A stretch of DNA of 64,000 nt from Intestinimonas aquisgranensis (GCA_020687605.1 JAJEQY010000001.1:56636-120635); one strand, 5' to 3'. Counted from the first letter of the stretch, positions 34,656-43,710 are shown. Notes: a model not told the origin generated them from the letters alone. Numbers and translations: made by a program.

Positions 34656-35186
34656 TCACTCTCTGCTTTCCAATGGTTTTATACATTCATCTGCCAAAAG
34701 GCTATAAAGAAAATCGTCATAGAGGATGCCGCCTTTTTCATGATGCTGCCGTAGGACCCCATCTCTCCGAAATCCGCAGGATTCCAGGAGACGGATTGAA
34801 GAAACATTAAAAGCTCCGGTTTGGGCCATTATTTTGTTGCAACCTTGATCCAAAAACAGCATGCGGCAGAAGGTCTGCAATGCGAACCTCATATATCCCT
34901 TTCCGCGCCATTCCGGGCAGAGGTAATAGCCTATTTCCATGCTGTGATTTCTGGGATTCCAATCTGAAGCGGTCAACTTTCCAATCAGATATTTTTTATC
35001 AGAGGTCCACAGGCCCAAAATAACAGTGTTTGGCTCATCCAGAGCAGACTGATACAGCTTTAGTTTCTCCTCCCTGCTCCGCAGGCGGATGGGACGGCAG
35101 GTCATGGTTTCAAAACCATCTTTATCCTCTAAGCTGCGGAGCCAAACCAGTTCTTCCGCTGAGATAGAATCCAGCGCTACATCCAT
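34656..35186 (-). CDS. GNAT acetyltransferase, RimJ/RimL type
   Basis: A 176-residue acetyltransferase with the acetyl-CoA binding stretch CPEWRGKGYMRFALQTF and the later NVSSIRLLESCGFRRDGVLRQ. This arrangement fits the ribosomal-protein N-acetyltransferase-like subgroup, whose members acetylate protein N-termini or small amines. It starts two bases before the end of the M42 peptidase gene and lies 8 bases ahead of the lyase-like gene, so it sits inside a long minus-strand transcription unit. Confidence 0.82.
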   Translation of the reverse strand: MDVALDSISAEELVWLRSLEDKDGFETMTCRPIRLRSREEKLKLYQSALDEPNTVILGLWTSDKKYLIGKLTASDWNPRNHSMEIGYYLCPEWRGKGYMRFALQTFCRMLFLDQGCNKIMAQTGAFNVSSIRLLESCGFRRDGVLRQHHEKGGILYDDFLYSLLADECIKPLESRE

Positions 35187-35188
35187 AG

Positions 35189-36181
35189 TTACAGGCTGGC
35201 CTCGGCGAAGGCGGCCACCAGTCTAGCGCAGGCCTCTACATCGCCACGGTCCACCATCTCCTGGGGGCTGTGGGTATAGCGGCACGGAATGGAGATGCCA
35301 CCGGTGAGGACACCCATCTTGCTGACGTGGATACTCCCAGCATCGGTACCACCAGCCTTGATCACATCCATCTGAGCGGGGATGCCCCGCTCTTTGGCCA
35401 GAGACTCCAGTTTGGAGACCATCTGGGGGTGGCAGATGACAGAGGTGTCCATCACCTTGATGGCAGCGCCTCCGCCCAGCTTGCTGCTGCCGGTGTGCTT
35501 GCTCCCAAGCTCATCTGCGGAGACCGTCACATCCACAGCAATGCCGTAATCGGGGTCGATTGTGTAGGCAGCGGTCTTGGAGCCGCGAAGCCCGACCTCC
35601 TCCTGGGTGGTAAAGACAAAATACAGGTCATTGTCGCTGTTCTGGAGCTCCTCCAGAGCCATCAGCAGCACCAGGCAGGAAATGCGGTTGTCCATATAGG
35701 GGGAAACGAACCGGTCGCCGACGGCATAGGTAGGGGTATCATAGACAGCGGTATCGCCGATCTTGACCATGGCGCCGGCTTCGTCGGCGTCATGAGCACC
35801 GATGTCGATATAGAGGTCGTCCAGCGTCATGTCCTTGGGGTCTACCGACTCGCTGAGACAGATGACACCGCGGACACCGTTCTTAAAACGTACGGGGGTG
35901 GCAATGAGGTCGGGGGCGTGCAGCCCACCCACTTTGCCAAAGCGGAGATATCCCTCCTTTTCGATATAGGTGACGATGCAGCCGATGGAGTCCATATGGG
36001 CAGCGAACATCACCCGGGACCCACTCCCCTTCTTGTGGGCGATAAGATTGCCCATGGTATCACGGCGGCACTCGTCCACAAAGGGCATGGCCAGTTTCTC
36101 CAGCACATCGGCCACCTCGGACTCGTCACCGGCAGGGCCATGGCAGGCGTTGAGGGACTGAAGCGTCTTCAAAAGATCCAT
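35189..36181 (-). CDS. M42-family aminopeptidase (copy 1)
   Basis: A 330-residue co-catalytic metallopeptidase of the M42 (glutamyl aminopeptidase/TET) family. Metal ligands are visible in FAAHMDSIGCIV, YMDNRISCLVLL, TTQEEVGLRG (catalytic Glu next to the bridging ligand) and IAVDVTVSADELG, with the last histidine in RYTHSPQEMV. Such enzymes form dodecameric shells that trim peptides. It is the first of three paralogues in a row (35189-38257). An operon with the GNAT and murD genes is likely from the spacing. Confidence 0.9.
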   Translation of the reverse strand: MDLLKTLQSLNACHGPAGDESEVADVLEKLAMPFVDECRRDTMGNLIAHKKGSGSRVMFAAHMDSIGCIVTYIEKEGYLRFGKVGGLHAPDLIATPVRFKNGVRGVICLSESVDPKDMTLDDLYIDIGAHDADEAGAMVKIGDTAVYDTPTYAVGDRFVSPYMDNRISCLVLLMALEELQNSDNDLYFVFTTQEEVGLRGSKTAAYTIDPDYGIAVDVTVSADELGSKHTGSSKLGGGAAIKVMDTSVICHPQMVSKLESLAKERGIPAQMDVIKAGGTDAGSIHVSKMGVLTGGISIPCRYTHSPQEMVDRGDVEACARLVAAFAEASL

Positions 36182-36200
36182 ACTGTTCTATCCTCCTGTA

Positions 36201-37223
36201 TCACGAGGCCGCCAGGGCTTCGATAAAGTGTTTGACCAGTGTATGCACGTAGTTAAAATCCTGACAGCAGACTACACTGGATGGGGCGTGCAGATACCGG
36301 ACCGGAGTAGACACTGCTGCCACCCGGACACCTTCCTTGGTGCGCTGGATGGCCGAGGAGTCATTGCCGCCAGAGAGGTAGTTCTTGGTCTGCCAGGGAA
36401 TGCCGTGCTCTTCTGCCAGCTCCCGCAGCTGCTCAAAGAGAGCACGGTCGTAGATGGTGCCGTTGTCCATGAAGGAGAGCACTGGGCCCTTTCCCAGGAT
36501 GGCCACCCGGCGGTGATCATCGGTTCCAGGAAGATCGGCTGCCATGGTCCCTTCCAGGACCAGAGCAATCTCCGGCGTGACGGAAAAGGCGGCGCCGAAG
36601 GCACCCCGGGTGCCCACCTCTTCCTGGACAGAGAAGACGAATGTGCAGTCCATGGGCAGTTCTTCCTCGATGAGCTTGAGCATGACAGCACAGCCCACCC
36701 GGTCATCCAGGGCCTTGGCCTTGAGCATGCCGGAGCCAAATTCCACGGCATCGCTCTCAAAAGCCACCAAGTCTCCCAGAGCGGTCACACGCTCGGCGTC
36801 GGCCCGGTCCTTGGCTCCGATGTCAATATACAGATCCTCAAAGTCGGGGACCTTTTTCTCCTCTTCGGCACTGACCAGGTGATAGGCCTTGAGACCGATG
36901 GCACCTGGGATGCGTCCACAGCCCACGCTCACCCGCTTGCCGATGACCACCCGGGGGTCGATTCCGCCCACAGGAGCGAATTTCAGATAACCGTCCTCTG
37001 TGATATCGTTGACAATGAAGCCCACCTCATCCATGTGAGCTGTGAGCATGAGCTTGTTTCCCGTGCTTTTCTCCCCGCGCTTGAAGACGATGAGGTTGCC
37101 CAGGGCGTCTACCCGCATAGAGGCGGCGTAAGGCCTGCACCGCTCCATCAGGTAGTCACGCACATCGTCCTCACCGCTGGAAACACCGTTGAGGAGGCAG
37201 AGTTCCTTAACCAGATTCAGCAC
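36201..37223 (-). CDS. M42-family aminopeptidase (copy 2)
   Basis: The second of three tandem M42 peptidases, 340 residues. Metal ligands: LTAHMDEVGFIV, ALDDRVGCAVML, SVQEEVGTRGAFG, and the last histidine in RYLHAPSSVV. The sequence around the last conserved segment (SGGNDSSAIQRTKEGV) differs from copies 1 and 3, which suggests different substrate preference. It overlaps copy 3 by seven bases at its start and is separated from copy 1 by 19 bases. Confidence 0.9.
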   Translation of the reverse strand: MLNLVKELCLLNGVSSGEDDVRDYLMERCRPYAASMRVDALGNLIVFKRGEKSTGNKLMLTAHMDEVGFIVNDITEDGYLKFAPVGGIDPRVVIGKRVSVGCGRIPGAIGLKAYHLVSAEEEKKVPDFEDLYIDIGAKDRADAERVTALGDLVAFESDAVEFGSGMLKAKALDDRVGCAVMLKLIEEELPMDCTFVFSVQEEVGTRGAFGAAFSVTPEIALVLEGTMAADLPGTDDHRRVAILGKGPVLSFMDNGTIYDRALFEQLRELAEEHGIPWQTKNYLSGGNDSSAIQRTKEGVRVAAVSTPVRYLHAPSSVVCCQDFNYVHTLVKHFIEALAAS

Positions 37224-38257
37224 AGCTCCTTCGCCTCCTTCCCCATATTTTCCGCAAATGCGGCCAGCAAGGCCGCAGAGGATTCAATATCCGCCAGATC
37301 CAGCACCTCGATGGGGCTGTGCATATACTTCAGAGGCAGGGAGACCACCGAGGTGGCGATCCCTTCCCGGACAATCTGCATGTGCCAGCCGTTGGTACCA
37401 GTGTGGCCCTCCATGACCTCCAGGTCGTAAGGGATGCCCAGTTCTTTGGCCTTGGATACCATACGCTCGGTCATCCAACGGGTCATATTGGGGCCGACGC
37501 CGATCTGAGGCCCGCCGCCGGTGCCGCTGCGCCGCCCTTTGGGGTTATCAGGGGTCTTAGCGTGGGTCACATCCACCGCCACGCAGCAGTCCGGATGAAG
37601 GCTGTAAGTCCCCACCTTGGCGCCGGCACCGCCCACCTCCTCACGGGTGCTGCCCATGATATAGAGGTCCACATCTAGGGTCTTGTCCCGAAGAAGTTCT
37701 GCCGTCCGCAGCAGAATGGTGAAGCAAGAGCGATCGTCCATGGATTTGCCGCAGACCTTGCCGTTCATAAGGTCAAAGCAGCTCCCACGGAAGACCATTG
37801 GGGTGCCGATGGGGACCCGTCGCTGGGCCTCCTCCTGACTCATGCCGATGTCTACCCGGAGCTGATCAATGGGGATAGACTTCTCCTTGTCTTCCGCCTT
37901 GAGTACATGAGGAGGCAGACAGGCCACCACGCCTAGAATGGGGGTGTCGGTCAGCACGGTCAGCTCACGGTCGGGCAGCATCCTGGGGTCTACCCCGCCG
38001 ATGGTACGGAAACGGAGGAAGCCCTCCTCAATACCGGTGACGATGAGACCGATCTCATCCAGATGAGCGTCCAACAGCAGCCGTGGGGCACCGGGGCGGC
38101 CGCACAGCCGCACCCCCACCGCATTGCCGAAGCGATCTACGTTGGCCTCATCCAAAAACGGCCGCATCAGGTCGGCAGCCTGCATAGCCACCATACGTTC
38201 AAAGCCCGAGGGGCCAGCCATGGCGCTCAGACGGCCCAAAACTTCTCTTGTGTCCAA
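37217..38257 (-). CDS. M42-family aminopeptidase (copy 3)
   Basis: The third M42 peptidase, 346 residues. Metal-binding motifs are LLDAHLDEIGLIV, SMDDRSCFTILL, STREEVGGAGA (the usual QEE is REE here), VAVDVTHAKTPD and KYMHSPIEVL. The best start is a TTG at 38257: AAAGGAG lies 8 bases upstream and the protein then begins LDTREVLGRLSAMAGPSGFE as in the family. The open frame extends up to 38530 but without homology and over the murD 3' end. Confidence 0.87.
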   Translation of the reverse strand: MDTREVLGRLSAMAGPSGFERMVAMQAADLMRPFLDEANVDRFGNAVGVRLCGRPGAPRLLLDAHLDEIGLIVTGIEEGFLRFRTIGGVDPRMLPDRELTVLTDTPILGVVACLPPHVLKAEDKEKSIPIDQLRVDIGMSQEEAQRRVPIGTPMVFRGSCFDLMNGKVCGKSMDDRSCFTILLRTAELLRDKTLDVDLYIMGSTREEVGGAGAKVGTYSLHPDCCVAVDVTHAKTPDNPKGRRSGTGGGPQIGVGPNMTRWMTERMVSKAKELGIPYDLEVMEGHTGTNGWHMQIVREGIATSVVSLPLKYMHSPIEVLDLADIESSAALLAAFAENMGKEAKELC

Positions 38258-38303
38258 ATATTCCACTCCTTTCCGCGGAAAACCGCATTTTGCCCAAAGG
38301 GGC

Positions 38304-39686
38304 TTACAGCTCGTAAATGATCTTTTTAAAGGCCTCGCCCCGCTGAGCGAAATTTTTAAAGTGATCGAAGGAGGCGCAGGCCGGCGAGAGGATAACCACG
38401 TCTCCGGGCTGTGCCATGCTATGGGCAGCCAGAACAGCGGCGTTGAAGTCCTCATACTTGGAGATGGGCGGCTCACCGTGATAGGCCGGACAGCTCCGGA
38501 TGGCGTCGGCGATTCGGTCCGCCGTATCACCGGTGAGAATGAGGTACTTTACATGCTCCACCACCTCGGGGCCCAGCACGTCGAAGGGAATGTGCTTATC
38601 GTAGCCGCCGGCGATAAGAATCACCTTCTCCTTGAAGGAGCGCAGGCCGGCAATGGTACGGGAGGGGCTGGAGGCGATGGAGTCGTTGTAGTAACGCACG
38701 CCGTTGAGGGTGCGCACCAACTCGATGCGGTGCTCCACGCCGGCGAATTTGGAGGCAAAGCTCCGAATCACCTGGTCAGGCACCAGCCCATCCACGGCGG
38801 CAATGGCAGCCATGTAGTTTTCCACGTTGTGATCGCCGGGCAGCAGGATGTCCTCCAGGGGGAGCACCAGCCGGGAGCCCTCCGGAGACACCACCCAGAT
38901 TGCGTTGTCCCTCAGACAGACGCCCTCACTAAGGGCCTGCCTGCGGCTGAAGAACACGGCCCGTCCAGGCGCCGATTCCGCAAAGTTCCGGGTGATGTCA
39001 TTGTCAAAGTTAAAAACGGCTTTCCCTTGGGGCGACTGATGAGTAAAGATATTTTCCTTTGCGGCGATATATTCCTCCATGGATTTGTGGACGTCCAGGT
39101 GGTTGGGAGCCAGATTGGTGACTACGGCGATGTCGGGGCTCCGGTCCATGGTCATGAGCTGGAAGGAGGAGAGCTCCAGCACAACGCAGTCATCGGGTTC
39201 CATGCCGTCCACATCGGCCAGCAGGGGTTTTCCGATGTTGCCGCCCACAAAGGTGTGGTATCCCGCCTCACGGAGCAGGCTGGCGATAATGGTGGTGGTC
39301 GTCGTCTTACCGTCACTGCCGGTGACAGCGATGGTGTGGCAGGGACAGACCTGGAAAAACACCTCCATCTCGGAGGTAATGACACTGCCCTTGGCCTGTG
39401 CCAGCAGCAGCTCCGGCACATCGGGCCGCATACCGGGGGTGCGGAAGATCACGTCGTGGTCCAATCCCTTTAAATAGTCAGGACCCAGTCTTAGCTCAGC
39501 GCCCAGGCTTTCCAGCTCCTCGGTGAGCCCGCCGAAGTCCTCGCGGCGATTCCGGTCACAGGCGGTAACTTTGATTCCCGCCCGCAGGAGCATCTTGATG
39601 AGCGGCGTATTGGATACGCCAATGCCAATGACAGCTACGGATTTTCCCTTGAGTCCCGCCAAATATTCTTGAATGGTGGTCGGCAT
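38304..39686 (-). CDS. murD: UDP-N-acetylmuramoylalanine-D-glutamate ligase
   Basis: ATP-dependent Mur ligase that adds D-glutamate to the peptidoglycan precursor in the cytoplasm, 460 residues. Nucleotide-binding fold at the N-terminus (VAVIGIGVSNTPLIKMLL), ATP loop VTGSDGKTTTTT, NHLDVHKSMEEY with the central-domain histidine, and NDSIASSP in the C-terminal domain. The ATG at 39686 is preferred over 39692 because the AAGGGG site is only two bases from the latter. It stands apart from the usual mraY/mur cluster, next to the M42 genes. Confidence 0.92.
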   Translation of the reverse strand: MPTTIQEYLAGLKGKSVAVIGIGVSNTPLIKMLLRAGIKVTACDRNRREDFGGLTEELESLGAELRLGPDYLKGLDHDVIFRTPGMRPDVPELLLAQAKGSVITSEMEVFFQVCPCHTIAVTGSDGKTTTTTIIASLLREAGYHTFVGGNIGKPLLADVDGMEPDDCVVLELSSFQLMTMDRSPDIAVVTNLAPNHLDVHKSMEEYIAAKENIFTHQSPQGKAVFNFDNDITRNFAESAPGRAVFFSRRQALSEGVCLRDNAIWVVSPEGSRLVLPLEDILLPGDHNVENYMAAIAAVDGLVPDQVIRSFASKFAGVEHRIELVRTLNGVRYYNDSIASSPSRTIAGLRSFKEKVILIAGGYDKHIPFDVLGPEVVEHVKYLILTGDTADRIADAIRSCPAYHGEPPISKYEDFNAAVLAAHSMAQPGDVVILSPACASFDHFKNFAQRGEAFKKIIYEL

Positions 39687-39830
39687 AGCCATTTCCCCTT
39701 TCGGTTCTCCAGTCAGGCGCAGCAGCAACTATGCAGAGCACAGTCGCTGCGTGCATGCGCAACGGGCCACAGGCACCGCACGCTAAATCAGAATATATTA
39801 TAGACGATAAATGTGAATATTTCAATCGAA

Positions 39831-39859
39831 TTGACATCTGACGACGGATGAGATATAAT
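39831..39859 (+). promoter_or_regulatory. Consensus promoter of rnpB
   Basis: TTGACA (39831-39836), 17 bases, TATAAT (39854-39859): a full consensus sigma-A promoter, fitting a strongly expressed RNA gene. Confidence 0.92.
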
Positions 39860-39867
39860 AATCAACT

Positions 39868-40226
39868 GCAAGTAAGCTGGACAGCCGCGTGGGCAGTGCC
39901 GAAAGGCCGTCCATGAGGAAAGTCCGGGCTCCGTAGGGCAAGGATAACGGATAACATCCGCCGGGGGCGACCCTAGGAAAAGTGCAACAGAGAGATACCG
40001 CCTTGTGGGCCTTGCGCCGGCAAGGTAAGGGTGGAAAGGCGAGGTAAGAGCTCACCCGATGGCTGGAGACTGCCCATCGCTGTAAACTCTATCCGGAGCA
40101 ACACCGTGGAGGGACATATGGCTGGCCCGGCTGTCCCGTGGAGGTGGCTGGAACGCGTTGGCAACGGCGCGTCTAGATAGATGGCTGTCTTAAAGGACAG
40201 AACCCGGCTTACAGGCTTGCTTGCGA
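39868..40226 (+). ncRNA. rnpB: RNase P RNA, bacterial class A
   Basis: Catalytic RNA that removes tRNA 5' leaders. The 5' end AAGTAAGCTGGACAGCCG pairs with the 3' CGGCTTACAGGCTTGCTT to form helix P1/P2. The universally conserved GAGGAAAGTCCGGGCT and the later ACAGAGAGATACCGCC and GGGTGGAAAGGCGAGGTAAGAG-type segments (CR II to CR IV regions) are all recognisable, as is AACCCGGCTTACAG. About 360 nt, normal for this class. Ends are set by the P1 pairing and by the promoter, so are accurate to a few bases. A terminator follows directly. Confidence 0.95.
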
Positions 40227-40230
40227 TATG

Positions 40231-40270
40231 AGAGCCCGGAGCACAGCGCTCCGGGCTCTCTTTTTGTTTT
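40231..40270 (+). terminator. Terminator after rnpB
   Basis: Perfect AGAGCCCGGAGC / GCTCCGGGCTCT type hairpin followed by TTTTTGTTTTTT. Confidence 0.92.
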
Positions 40271-40283
40271 TTCAGAAATAAGC

Positions 40284-40314
40284 TTGACACTTCCCTTACG
40301 TCAGATGGTACACT
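40284..40314 (+). promoter_or_regulatory. Promoter with 19-base spacer before the MerR gene
   Basis: TTGACA (40284-40289) and TACACT (40309-40314) are 19 bases apart. A long spacer of 19-20 bases is characteristic of promoters that MerR regulators activate by untwisting DNA, so the gene may control itself. Confidence 0.6.
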
Positions 40315-40337
40315 TCTCTCAAAGGGAGGCATCGTCC

Positions 40338-40985
40338 ATGAAGATGAAAGAAGTGTGTACGGCCACGGGCTTAACGGAACGGGCGGTGCGGTTCTATGTT
40401 CAAGAACAACTGGTGACCCCGCAATCCCAGCAGCGTGGTGGCCGTACTTGGCTGGATTTTTCCGAGGCAAATGTGGAACGGCTTCGGGCGATTGGGACTC
40501 TGCGGAAGGCGGGCTTTACCATCGATGAGATTCGCTCCATGGGGCGAGACTTCCCCAATAATGCCCCCAATGCCGCTTTCCATCTGCGGCGCCGACTTCA
40601 AGAGGCGATCGATGCCTATGAAAGACTGAGACATATCGACGTTGCCCAGGCGGACGACCTAGAGGGCTATGCCTCTCTTCTGGAACGTGAGGTGAGCGGT
40701 CGGCCGATCCCGGATTCCGACCGTCCACGCGTGCGCCATGTGGATCTGGACGCCTGGCACGACCGGATTGAATGGCTGCTCATGCTGGGAGCGGTTTTTC
40801 TCTTCTGGCTCCTCTACAACAATATTGTAGATTTACTGTCCGACCGTTTTGCGCTGTTGTCCATCGCATTCTGGAACCCGTTGGTTTACTTCCTGCTCTT
40901 TGTGATTCTTCCCCTGCCCATAGCATTGATCCTGGGCAGCAAGGCAGGAAAGTGGCTGTGCCGCCATTTTGAATATGTGCCATGA
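40338..40985 (+). CDS. MerR-family regulator with C-terminal membrane segments
   Basis: A 215-residue protein. The N-terminus is a MerR winged helix (MKMKEVCTATGLTERAVRFYVQEQLV, then DFSEANVERLRAIGTLRKAGF). A linker of roughly 90 residues leads to two hydrophobic segments (about 148-175 and 182-203), so the DNA-binding head appears tethered to the membrane. No metal-binding cysteine pair is present. GGGAGG precedes the ATG. It may sense an envelope or lipophilic signal; this is inference from the architecture. Confidence 0.83.
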   Translation: MKMKEVCTATGLTERAVRFYVQEQLVTPQSQQRGGRTWLDFSEANVERLRAIGTLRKAGFTIDEIRSMGRDFPNNAPNAAFHLRRRLQEAIDAYERLRHIDVAQADDLEGYASLLEREVSGRPIPDSDRPRVRHVDLDAWHDRIEWLLMLGAVFLFWLLYNNIVDLLSDRFALLSIAFWNPLVYFLLFVILPLPIALILGSKAGKWLCRHFEYVP

Positions 40986-40989
40986 GAAG

Positions 40990-41020
40990 AAAAGAGCCTG
41001 CCGATTTGGCAGGCTCTTTT
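40990..41020. terminator. Bidirectional terminator between the MerR gene and yebC
   Basis: Perfect AAAAGAGCCTGCC / GGCAGGCTCTTTT hairpin with a five-base loop. Confidence 0.92.
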
Positions 41021-41029
41021 TATGTTTGC

Positions 41030-41758
41030 TCAGTCCTGATCCCAGTTGTGCCAGACGTTCTGAACGTCGTCGTTCTCCTCCAGGAGGTCAATGAGCTTCT
41101 CCATGTTCTTGATGTCTTCCTCATTTTCCAGCTTGACATAGTTCTGAGGGACCATCTCCACAGCGGCCTGCAGGAAGGTGTAGCCCTTCTCCTCCAGGGC
41201 GGCCAGAACAGTGCCGAAGGCATCGGGATCAGTGTAGATCTCAAAGGTCTCCTCTTCCGCCTGCATGTCGTCGGCGCCGGCATCCAAGGCATCCATCATG
41301 ACGGTATCCTCGTCCAGATCTTCCTTCTCAATGACAATGACGCCCTTGCGGTCAAAGGACCAGGACACACAGCCGGTGGCACCCAGGCCCTTGCCATACT
41401 TGTCCAGCAGGTGACGGACTTCGGGAGCGGTACGATTGCGGTTGTCGGTGAGGGCATCCACGATAACAGCCACGCCGGAGGGACCGTAGCCCTCGTACAC
41501 CACGTTCTCGTAGCTATCGGTGTTGCCGGAGCCCAGAGCCTTGTCGATGGTGCGCTTGATGTTGTCGTTGGGCATATTGGCCGCCTTAGCCTTGGCGATG
41601 ACGGTAGCCAGGCGGGAGTTGTTGTTGGGGTCGCCGCTGCCGCCCTGCTTCACAGCCACGATCATCTCGCGGGCGATCTTGGTAAAGATCTGAGAACGCT
41701 TTGCGTCGGCAGCGCCCTTGGTCTTCTGAATATTATGCCACTTGGAATGTCCTGACAT
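41030..41758 (-). CDS. yebC: YebC/PmpR-family protein (TACO1 homologue)
   Basis: A 242-residue protein beginning MSGHSKWHNIQKTKGAADAK, the invariant family start, and containing the central VVYEGYGPSGVAVIVDALTDNRNRT. Once described as a transcription regulator; more recent work on relatives supports a role in relieving ribosome stalling at proline-rich stretches. It is monocistronic here, with a terminator downstream and about 70 bases of A+T-rich sequence upstream before the nif3-like gene end. Confidence 0.93.
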   Translation of the reverse strand: MSGHSKWHNIQKTKGAADAKRSQIFTKIAREMIVAVKQGGSGDPNNNSRLATVIAKAKAANMPNDNIKRTIDKALGSGNTDSYENVVYEGYGPSGVAVIVDALTDNRNRTAPEVRHLLDKYGKGLGATGCVSWSFDRKGVIVIEKEDLDEDTVMMDALDAGADDMQAEEETFEIYTDPDAFGTVLAALEEKGYTFLQAAVEMVPQNYVKLENEEDIKNMEKLIDLLEENDDVQNVWHNWDQD

Positions 41759-41829
41759 TGGATTCGTCCCCTTCTAAATTCTCAAAAATGCTAAAATATT
41801 GTACCACAAAGGCGATTATAGTGCAAGCC

Positions 41830-42630
41830 CTAGCAGTAAGAAAATGCCTCTCTGTGCCGTTTGGTAAGGGTGATTTCCACCTCAGGGAAAGCCTCGCGGA
41901 GCGCGTCAGCCAGGATGGGACAGATTACATTCTCAGTGGGATAGTGTCCGGCATCGATGAGGTTGAGGCCCATATCCCTGGCATCCAGGAACTGGTTGTA
42001 CTTCACGTCGGAGGTGACGAAGGTATCACACCCAAGAGCCAGCGCCAGGTGACCCATATCGCCGCAAGCGCCGCCACCCACCGCTACCCGACGCACCGGG
42101 CGGCCAGCGTCCACATATCGGACACCGTTGGCCCCAAGTGCCCGCTTCACGAAAGCGGCGTACTCCGCCGTGGAGGTTGGGGCGTCAGCGGCGGCACTGC
42201 CCACCCGGCCGATTCCGATGGGGCGGCCCAGACGGTCGGTGCCGGAGGGCTCCAGCACCACAGTGTCGATAAGGCCCAGACGGTCGGCCAGGGCATCGTT
42301 GACACCACCTACGGCAGCGTCCAGATTGGTGTGAGCGCAAATGGCCGCGATCCCCTTCTCCGTCAGGGCCAACAGGGTCCGGCCCACAGGGTCCCGATCG
42401 GTGATGGATTTGGCGGGATGGAAGATCACCGGGTGGTGGGAGACAATGAGTTCGGCTCCCAGCGCACCGGCCTCCTCCGCGACCTCCTCAGTGATGTCCA
42501 GGGAGACCAGCAGGCGCTTGACCTGGCGGTCACTCCGGCCTACCAGAAAACCGGCGTTGTCAAAATCCATCTGGGTGTCAAAGGCCGCAATACTGTCCAG
42601 AAACTCGAATACATCCTTTACCGCTGCCAT
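41830..42630 (-). CDS. Nif3-like dinuclear metal centre protein
   Basis: A 266-residue member of the Nif3/YqfO family (PF01784), which forms hexamers with a two-metal site of unknown activity. Metal ligands are likely in VSHHPVIFHP, in CAHTNLD, and near the end in DAGHYPTEN. It lacks the PII-like insert found in the longer YqfO form. The start at 42630 has AAGGAGGAG upstream. It overlaps trmK by 13 bases; this trmK-nif3 pairing is common in Firmicutes. Confidence 0.9.
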   Translation of the reverse strand: MAAVKDVFEFLDSIAAFDTQMDFDNAGFLVGRSDRQVKRLLVSLDITEEVAEEAGALGAELIVSHHPVIFHPAKSITDRDPVGRTLLALTEKGIAAICAHTNLDAAVGGVNDALADRLGLIDTVVLEPSGTDRLGRPIGIGRVGSAAADAPTSTAEYAAFVKRALGANGVRYVDAGRPVRRVAVGGGACGDMGHLALALGCDTFVTSDVKYNQFLDARDMGLNLIDAGHYPTENVICPILADALREAFPEVEITLTKRHREAFSYC

Positions 42631-43331
42631 CTGTCCCACTCCTCCTTCATCTGATTCAGTCCCGCCAGTACCTCTTCCAGCTGAGGTAGCTTTTCAAGGT
42701 CCTCCGGCCGCGTGGAATGCCGCAGTCCCTCCAACATATGCGCCACCCGCCCGGCAAGACGGTCTAAGTAGGTTGCCCGCAGAGGTGACTCCATGCCGCG
42801 GTACTGGCGCCCCGCCCACTCTTCGGCAGGTGTCAGTGGGACCATGGAGCCGGGGATGGCAGTGATGACCACATAGATGGTCCTCCCCTCACCTACCAAT
42901 ATCTCTTGCGTGATGCGGAAGCCGCTGCGCCACAGCCAGCTCCGCAGCTCCTCCACCGAAGTCATGGGCTGGAGAAGAAAGGTGTGGTTTGCCGATGTCG
43001 CCCATGGACAGGCGGCCAGAATGGCGGCGATCGTCTCACCGCCCATACCGGCGATGGCGCACACATCCACCTCCTCGCCCCGGATGGGGGCAAGTCCATC
43101 CCCCAGGCGGAAGGACAGCCGCTCCGTCAGTGCGTGTCGGCGGGCGGTCTCTCTCGCCTGTTCCAGCGGACCCTCACGCAGATCGCTGGCGATTGCGTTT
43201 TGGATGATCCCCTGCTCCAAAAGCCATACCGGCAGCCGGGCGTGATCGGTGCCCACATCGGCAAAGCGGGCACCTTCCGGTACTTGTTGCGCCAGAGCCA
43301 GCAGTCTGGGTGTCAGTTCAATGGGACGCAC
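42618..43331 (-). CDS. trmK: tRNA (adenine-22-N1)-methyltransferase
   Basis: Class I SAM-dependent methyltransferase of 237 residues, of the TrmK family that makes m1A22 in tRNA. SAM motif ADVGTDHARLPVWLL at residues 24-38, then ASDLREGPLEQAR, and CAIAGMGGETI, the family signature. The C-terminal part is a coiled helical segment. It is coupled by overlap to the Nif3-like gene. Confidence 0.88.
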   Translation of the reverse strand: MRPIELTPRLLALAQQVPEGARFADVGTDHARLPVWLLEQGIIQNAIASDLREGPLEQARETARRHALTERLSFRLGDGLAPIRGEEVDVCAIAGMGGETIAAILAACPWATSANHTFLLQPMTSVEELRSWLWRSGFRITQEILVGEGRTIYVVITAIPGSMVPLTPAEEWAGRQYRGMESPLRATYLDRLAGRVAHMLEGLRHSTRPEDLEKLPQLEEVLAGLNQMKEEWDRWQR

Positions 43332-43365
43332 CCTCTTCTCCCCTTTCTGAATCTATTTTACGCAT

Positions 43366-43395
43366 AGAAAAACGGAGCGGCGGCTGCCGCTCCGT
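43366..43395 (-). terminator. Terminator after the DUF1858 gene
   Basis: Perfect 10-bp stem ACGGAGCGGC / GCCGCTCCGT, four-base loop, five T residues on the minus strand. Confidence 0.88.
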
Positions 43396-43406
43396 CTTGT
43401 GCTGCA

Positions 43407-43613
43407 TTAGTTGGCGGCGGGGACGATGGAGTTGATCTTCTCCAGCAGAGCGTCAACATCCACGCCGTGGACCATGCAGGCCTGCTCCACGGTCTCGCCG
43501 CGGGAAGAGGGGCAGCCCAGGCAGTGCATTCCGATAGAGAGGAACACAGGAGCGGTCTCGGGGGCGATGTCCAGGATGTCGCCGATGATGGTATCCTTGG
43601 TGATGGTAGCCAT
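43407..43613 (-). CDS. DUF1858 protein with a CxxC motif
   Basis: A 68-residue single-domain protein of the DUF1858 family, which is also found fused to hybrid-cluster or disulfide-reductase proteins. HCLGCPSSRGETVEQAC shows a CxxC plus a further cysteine. The family looks redox-linked, perhaps binding a metal or cluster; function is not established. Own terminator and a good ribosome binding site (GGAGG) indicate a free-standing small gene. Confidence 0.85.
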   Translation of the reverse strand: MATITKDTIIGDILDIAPETAPVFLSIGMHCLGCPSSRGETVEQACMVHGVDVDALLEKINSIVPAAN

Positions 43614-43710
43614 AAAAATAAACCTCCAAAAAGCTAGGATTTGGGTATGCTTTAGTATACCCCATTATTCCGCATTTTTCAATAGGAAATGTACGATTTC
43701 ATGCAAAAGA

